From the NCBI RefSeq assembly GCF_010731795.1, contig NZ_AP022591.1, positions 4,712,001 to 4,776,000 of the forward strand: a stretch of 64,000 nucleotides of DNA, given 5' to 3'. Every line of letters begins with the position of its first letter. Position 1 is the stretch's first letter. This stretch comes from Mycolicibacterium celeriflavum (GTDB lineage Bacteria > Actinomycetota > Actinomycetes > Mycobacteriales > Mycobacteriaceae). The position numbers and the translations under genes are program-made. Below, piece by piece: positions 62,370 through 64,000 of this stretch. Under the pieces are notes generated by a model. That model was not told the origin of the DNA and ran no database searches. It was given only the letters and a program-made list of their open reading frames with translations.

Positions 62370-62846
62370 ATGCGCATGTCGGCCAAAGCCGAGTACGCCG
62401 TCCGCGCGATGGTGCAACTCGCGACCGCTGAGGACGGTGTCCTCGTCACCACCGACGATCTGGCCAAGGCGCAGGGCATTCCGCCGCAGTTCCTCGTCGA
62501 CATCCTCTCCGACCTGCGCACCGACCGCCTGGTGCGCAGCCACCGCGGCCGCGAAGGCGGCTACGAGTTGGCCCGGCCCGCGAAGGCCATCAGCCTCGCC
62601 GACGTGCTGCGCTGTATCGACGGTCCGCTGGCCAGCGTCAGAGACATCGGCCTCGGCGATCTGCCCTACACCGGCCCGACCACCCCGCTGACCGACGTCT
62701 GGCGGGCGCTGCGGGCAAGCATGCGTTCGGTGCTCGAGCAGACCAGCGTGGCCGACGTGGCCGCCGATGCGCTACCCAAGCATGTACGAAAGCTCGCCGA
62801 CGACTACCGCAGTCAAGAGGCCAAGCGCGGCCACTCGTTGAGTTAG
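62370..62846 (+). CDS. Rrf2-family transcriptional regulator (Rv1287-like)
   Basis: A 158-residue Rrf2 regulator. The winged helix spans residues 1-80 (MRMSAKAEYAVRAMVQLATA, QGIPPQFLVDILSDLR, SHRGREGGYELARP). Iron-sulfur members such as IscR have three clustered Cys near residues 90-105, and here only one Cys is present (VLRCIDGPL), so it is more like CymR-type regulators. Placement right after the cys genes suggests control of sulfur assimilation. ATG at 62370 begins 8 bases after the cysQ-like stop. Confidence 0.92.
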   Translation: MRMSAKAEYAVRAMVQLATAEDGVLVTTDDLAKAQGIPPQFLVDILSDLRTDRLVRSHRGREGGYELARPAKAISLADVLRCIDGPLASVRDIGLGDLPYTGPTTPLTDVWRALRASMRSVLEQTSVADVAADALPKHVRKLADDYRSQEAKRGHSLS

Positions 62847-62855
62847 CGTCGCGGG

Positions 62856-63248
62856 TCAGCCGGAACCGGATCCGTAGGGACGGGTGATGATCTCGAGGTA
62901 ATGGCCCGCGGGATCCTGGAAGTAGACACCGCGACCACCGTCGTTGTGGTTGATCTCGCCCGGGCGCGAGCCATGCGGATCGGCCCAGTGCTGCAGACCA
63001 CGCTCCCGAATACGTCCGTAGATCTCGGAGAACTCGTCCTCGGACACCAGGAATGCGTAATGCTGCGGGCGGATCTCCTCATCGGTGCCGACTTGTGCGT
63101 AATCAAGGCTCGCGTCGTGCGCCAAGGACACTGCCAGGAAAGGGCCGAACTCTTTGGCGGGCGGCAGCCCGAACAACTCGGTGAAGAACCTGGCCGACTG
63201 CTCGCGGTCGCGCGCAGCCACGATGGTGTGGTTGAAAGTGATGGCCAT
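62856..63248 (-). CDS. VOC-superfamily (glyoxalase/dioxygenase fold) protein
   Basis: A 130-residue single VOC domain: MAITFNHTIVAARDREQSAR at the start, with a His that can bind metal (NHTIV), and YFQDPAGHYLEIITRP with metal-type Glu at the end. Members include glyoxalases, dioxygenases and resistance proteins; the activity here is unknown. It is convergent with the Rrf2 gene (9 bases apart) and divergent from the nitronate monooxygenase. Confidence 0.88.
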   Translation of the reverse strand: MAITFNHTIVAARDREQSARFFTELFGLPPAKEFGPFLAVSLAHDASLDYAQVGTDEEIRPQHYAFLVSEDEFSEIYGRIRERGLQHWADPHGSRPGEINHNDGGRGVYFQDPAGHYLEIITRPYGSGSG

Positions 63249-63303
63249 ACCGATTCAGTCAACCACCGTCGGCGGCGGGACGGCAACGTTGCACGATGTA
63301 GGC

Positions 63304-64000
63304 ATGACGTTCGACTTTCGAGACCTCGTGCACCCCGTCGTCGTGGCGCCGATGGCGGGCGGACCGTCGACACCCGAACTGGCCGCCGCCGCAACCAGGG
63401 CGGGCGGTCTGGGTTTCGTCCCGGCCGGTTACCTGACCGCCGAGGTGTTCGCCGAGCGTCTCGACGCGGCGCAGCAGCTGGCGTCCGGCCGGGTTGGTGC
63501 CAATCTCTTTGTGCCGCAACCTAGTGCGGCCCTCCCGGAGGCGATCGCGCGCTACTCGGAAGCGCTGGCCCGAGACGCTGAACGCTACGGCACCACGCTC
63601 GGCGAGCCGCGGTTCGACGACGACGCCTGGGCGGCCAAGCTCGACGTCCTGCTCGACCTGCGGCCCGCGGTGGCGTCTTTCACCTTCGGTCTGCCCAGCA
63701 CCGAGGAGATACAAAGGTTGCGCGCGGCGGGTATCACCACGGTCGGCACGGTGACCACGCTGGCCGAGGCGCAGCAGGCGGTCGCGCGCGGCGTGGACGC
63801 GGTGGCTGCGCAGGGACCGGCGGCCGGCGGGCACCGCGGCACCTTCGACCCGACCGCGCAGCCGTCGGATATCCCGTTGGACGCGCTGCTGGCTTCGCTG
63901 ATCGAAACCGTCGACGTGCCCGTCGTCGCCGCCGGAGGCCTGATGACCGCTGAGGACGTCGACCGGGTGCGGCGCGCCGGCGCGGTGGCCGCTCAACTCG
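63304..64000 (+). CDS. Nitronate monooxygenase / 2-nitropropane dioxygenase-like, 3' end cut by the window
   Basis: The first 232 residues of an FMN-dependent NPD-family enzyme: MTFDFRDLVHPVVVAPMAGG at the start, GGLGFVPAGY, AQGPAAGGHRGTF (FMN phosphate region) and VPVVAAGGLMTAEDV. These enzymes oxidise alkyl nitronates, or reduce enoyl substrates in some branches. ATG at 63304 is the natural start. The last third is outside the window. Confidence 0.9.
   Translation, partial: MTFDFRDLVHPVVVAPMAGGPSTPELAAAATRAGGLGFVPAGYLTAEVFAERLDAAQQLASGRVGANLFVPQPSAALPEAIARYSEALARDAERYGTTLGEPRFDDDAWAAKLDVLLDLRPAVASFTFGLPSTEEIQRLRAAGITTVGTVTTLAEAQQAVARGVDAVAAQGPAAGGHRGTFDPTAQPSDIPLDALLASLIETVDVPVVAAGGLMTAEDVDRVRRAGAVAAQL

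Overview
The window is GC-rich, densely coding actinobacterial DNA. Gene content and order match the Mycobacterium tuberculosis stretch Rv1248c-Rv1287, recalled from family knowledge and not searched here. The backbone is kgd, an Rv1249c-like membrane protein, an Rv1250-like exporter, an Rv1251c-like nuclease-helicase, lprE, deaD, an acyltransferase, TetR/CYP130, an FAD-linked oxidase, tap, udgB, an Rv1260-like monooxygenase, a Ddn-like protein, a HIT protein, an Rv1264-like adenylyl cyclase, an ABC exporter pair, lprB/lprC, a SixA-like phosphatase, an Mre11/Rad50-like pair, a GMC oxidoreductase, oppABCD, canA, cysD, cysNC and an Rrf2 regulator. Extra genes such as a siderophore-interacting protein, copper cassette, molybdopterin enzyme, LLM flavoenzyme and two-component system suggest a fast-growing environmental Mycobacterium (Mycolicibacterium).

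Layout. 1-9 kb: the 5' two thirds or so of kgd, a membrane protein, two drug-type MFS exporters and an FAD-linked oxidase whose 3' end looks frameshifted. 8.4-16 kb: a Dna2-like iron-sulfur nuclease-helicase, LprE-like lipoprotein, DeaD helicase, membrane acyltransferase and a siderophore-interacting protein behind an IdeR-type iron box. 16-26.5 kb: redox and lipid genes (CYP130-like P450 with TetR, second FAD oxidase, DesA1-like desaturase, Tap efflux pump, UdgB, TetR-controlled flavin monooxygenase plus LLM oxidoreductase, Ddn-like and HIT proteins).

26.6-28.7 kb: an IS200/IS605-type element. It carries an intact-looking TnpB, a decayed TnpA and a conserved right-end hairpin. It abuts a truncated DNA glycosylase on one side and the promoter of the adenylyl cyclase on the other. 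The amidase gene found here in M. tuberculosis is absent.

29.8-36 kb: accessory genes, including a copper cassette (copZ, membrane-anchored His-rich protein, copA) behind a CsoR-type palindrome and joined to a methyltransferase remnant, then D-aminoacyl-tRNA deacylase, an AIM24-like protein and small proteins. 36-43.6 kb: molybdopterin oxidoreductase, heterodimeric ABC exporter, lprB, lprC and the phosphatase. 43.7-57.8 kb: the Mre11/Rad50-like pair, GMC oxidoreductase, a DUF309 protein, the Opp peptide importer, a small secreted protein and a two-component system. 57.8-64 kb: carbonic anhydrase flanked by three copies of an intergenic repeat, then the sulfate-activation operon cysD-cysNC-cysQ with an Rrf2 regulator, a VOC protein and the start of a nitronate monooxygenase.

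Many genes overlap by 4 bp or less, so operons are compact and probably translationally coupled. Several genes have a TANNNT -10 hexamer about 7-8 bases before the start codon, which predicts leaderless mRNAs. No tRNA, rRNA, CRISPR array or prophage was seen.
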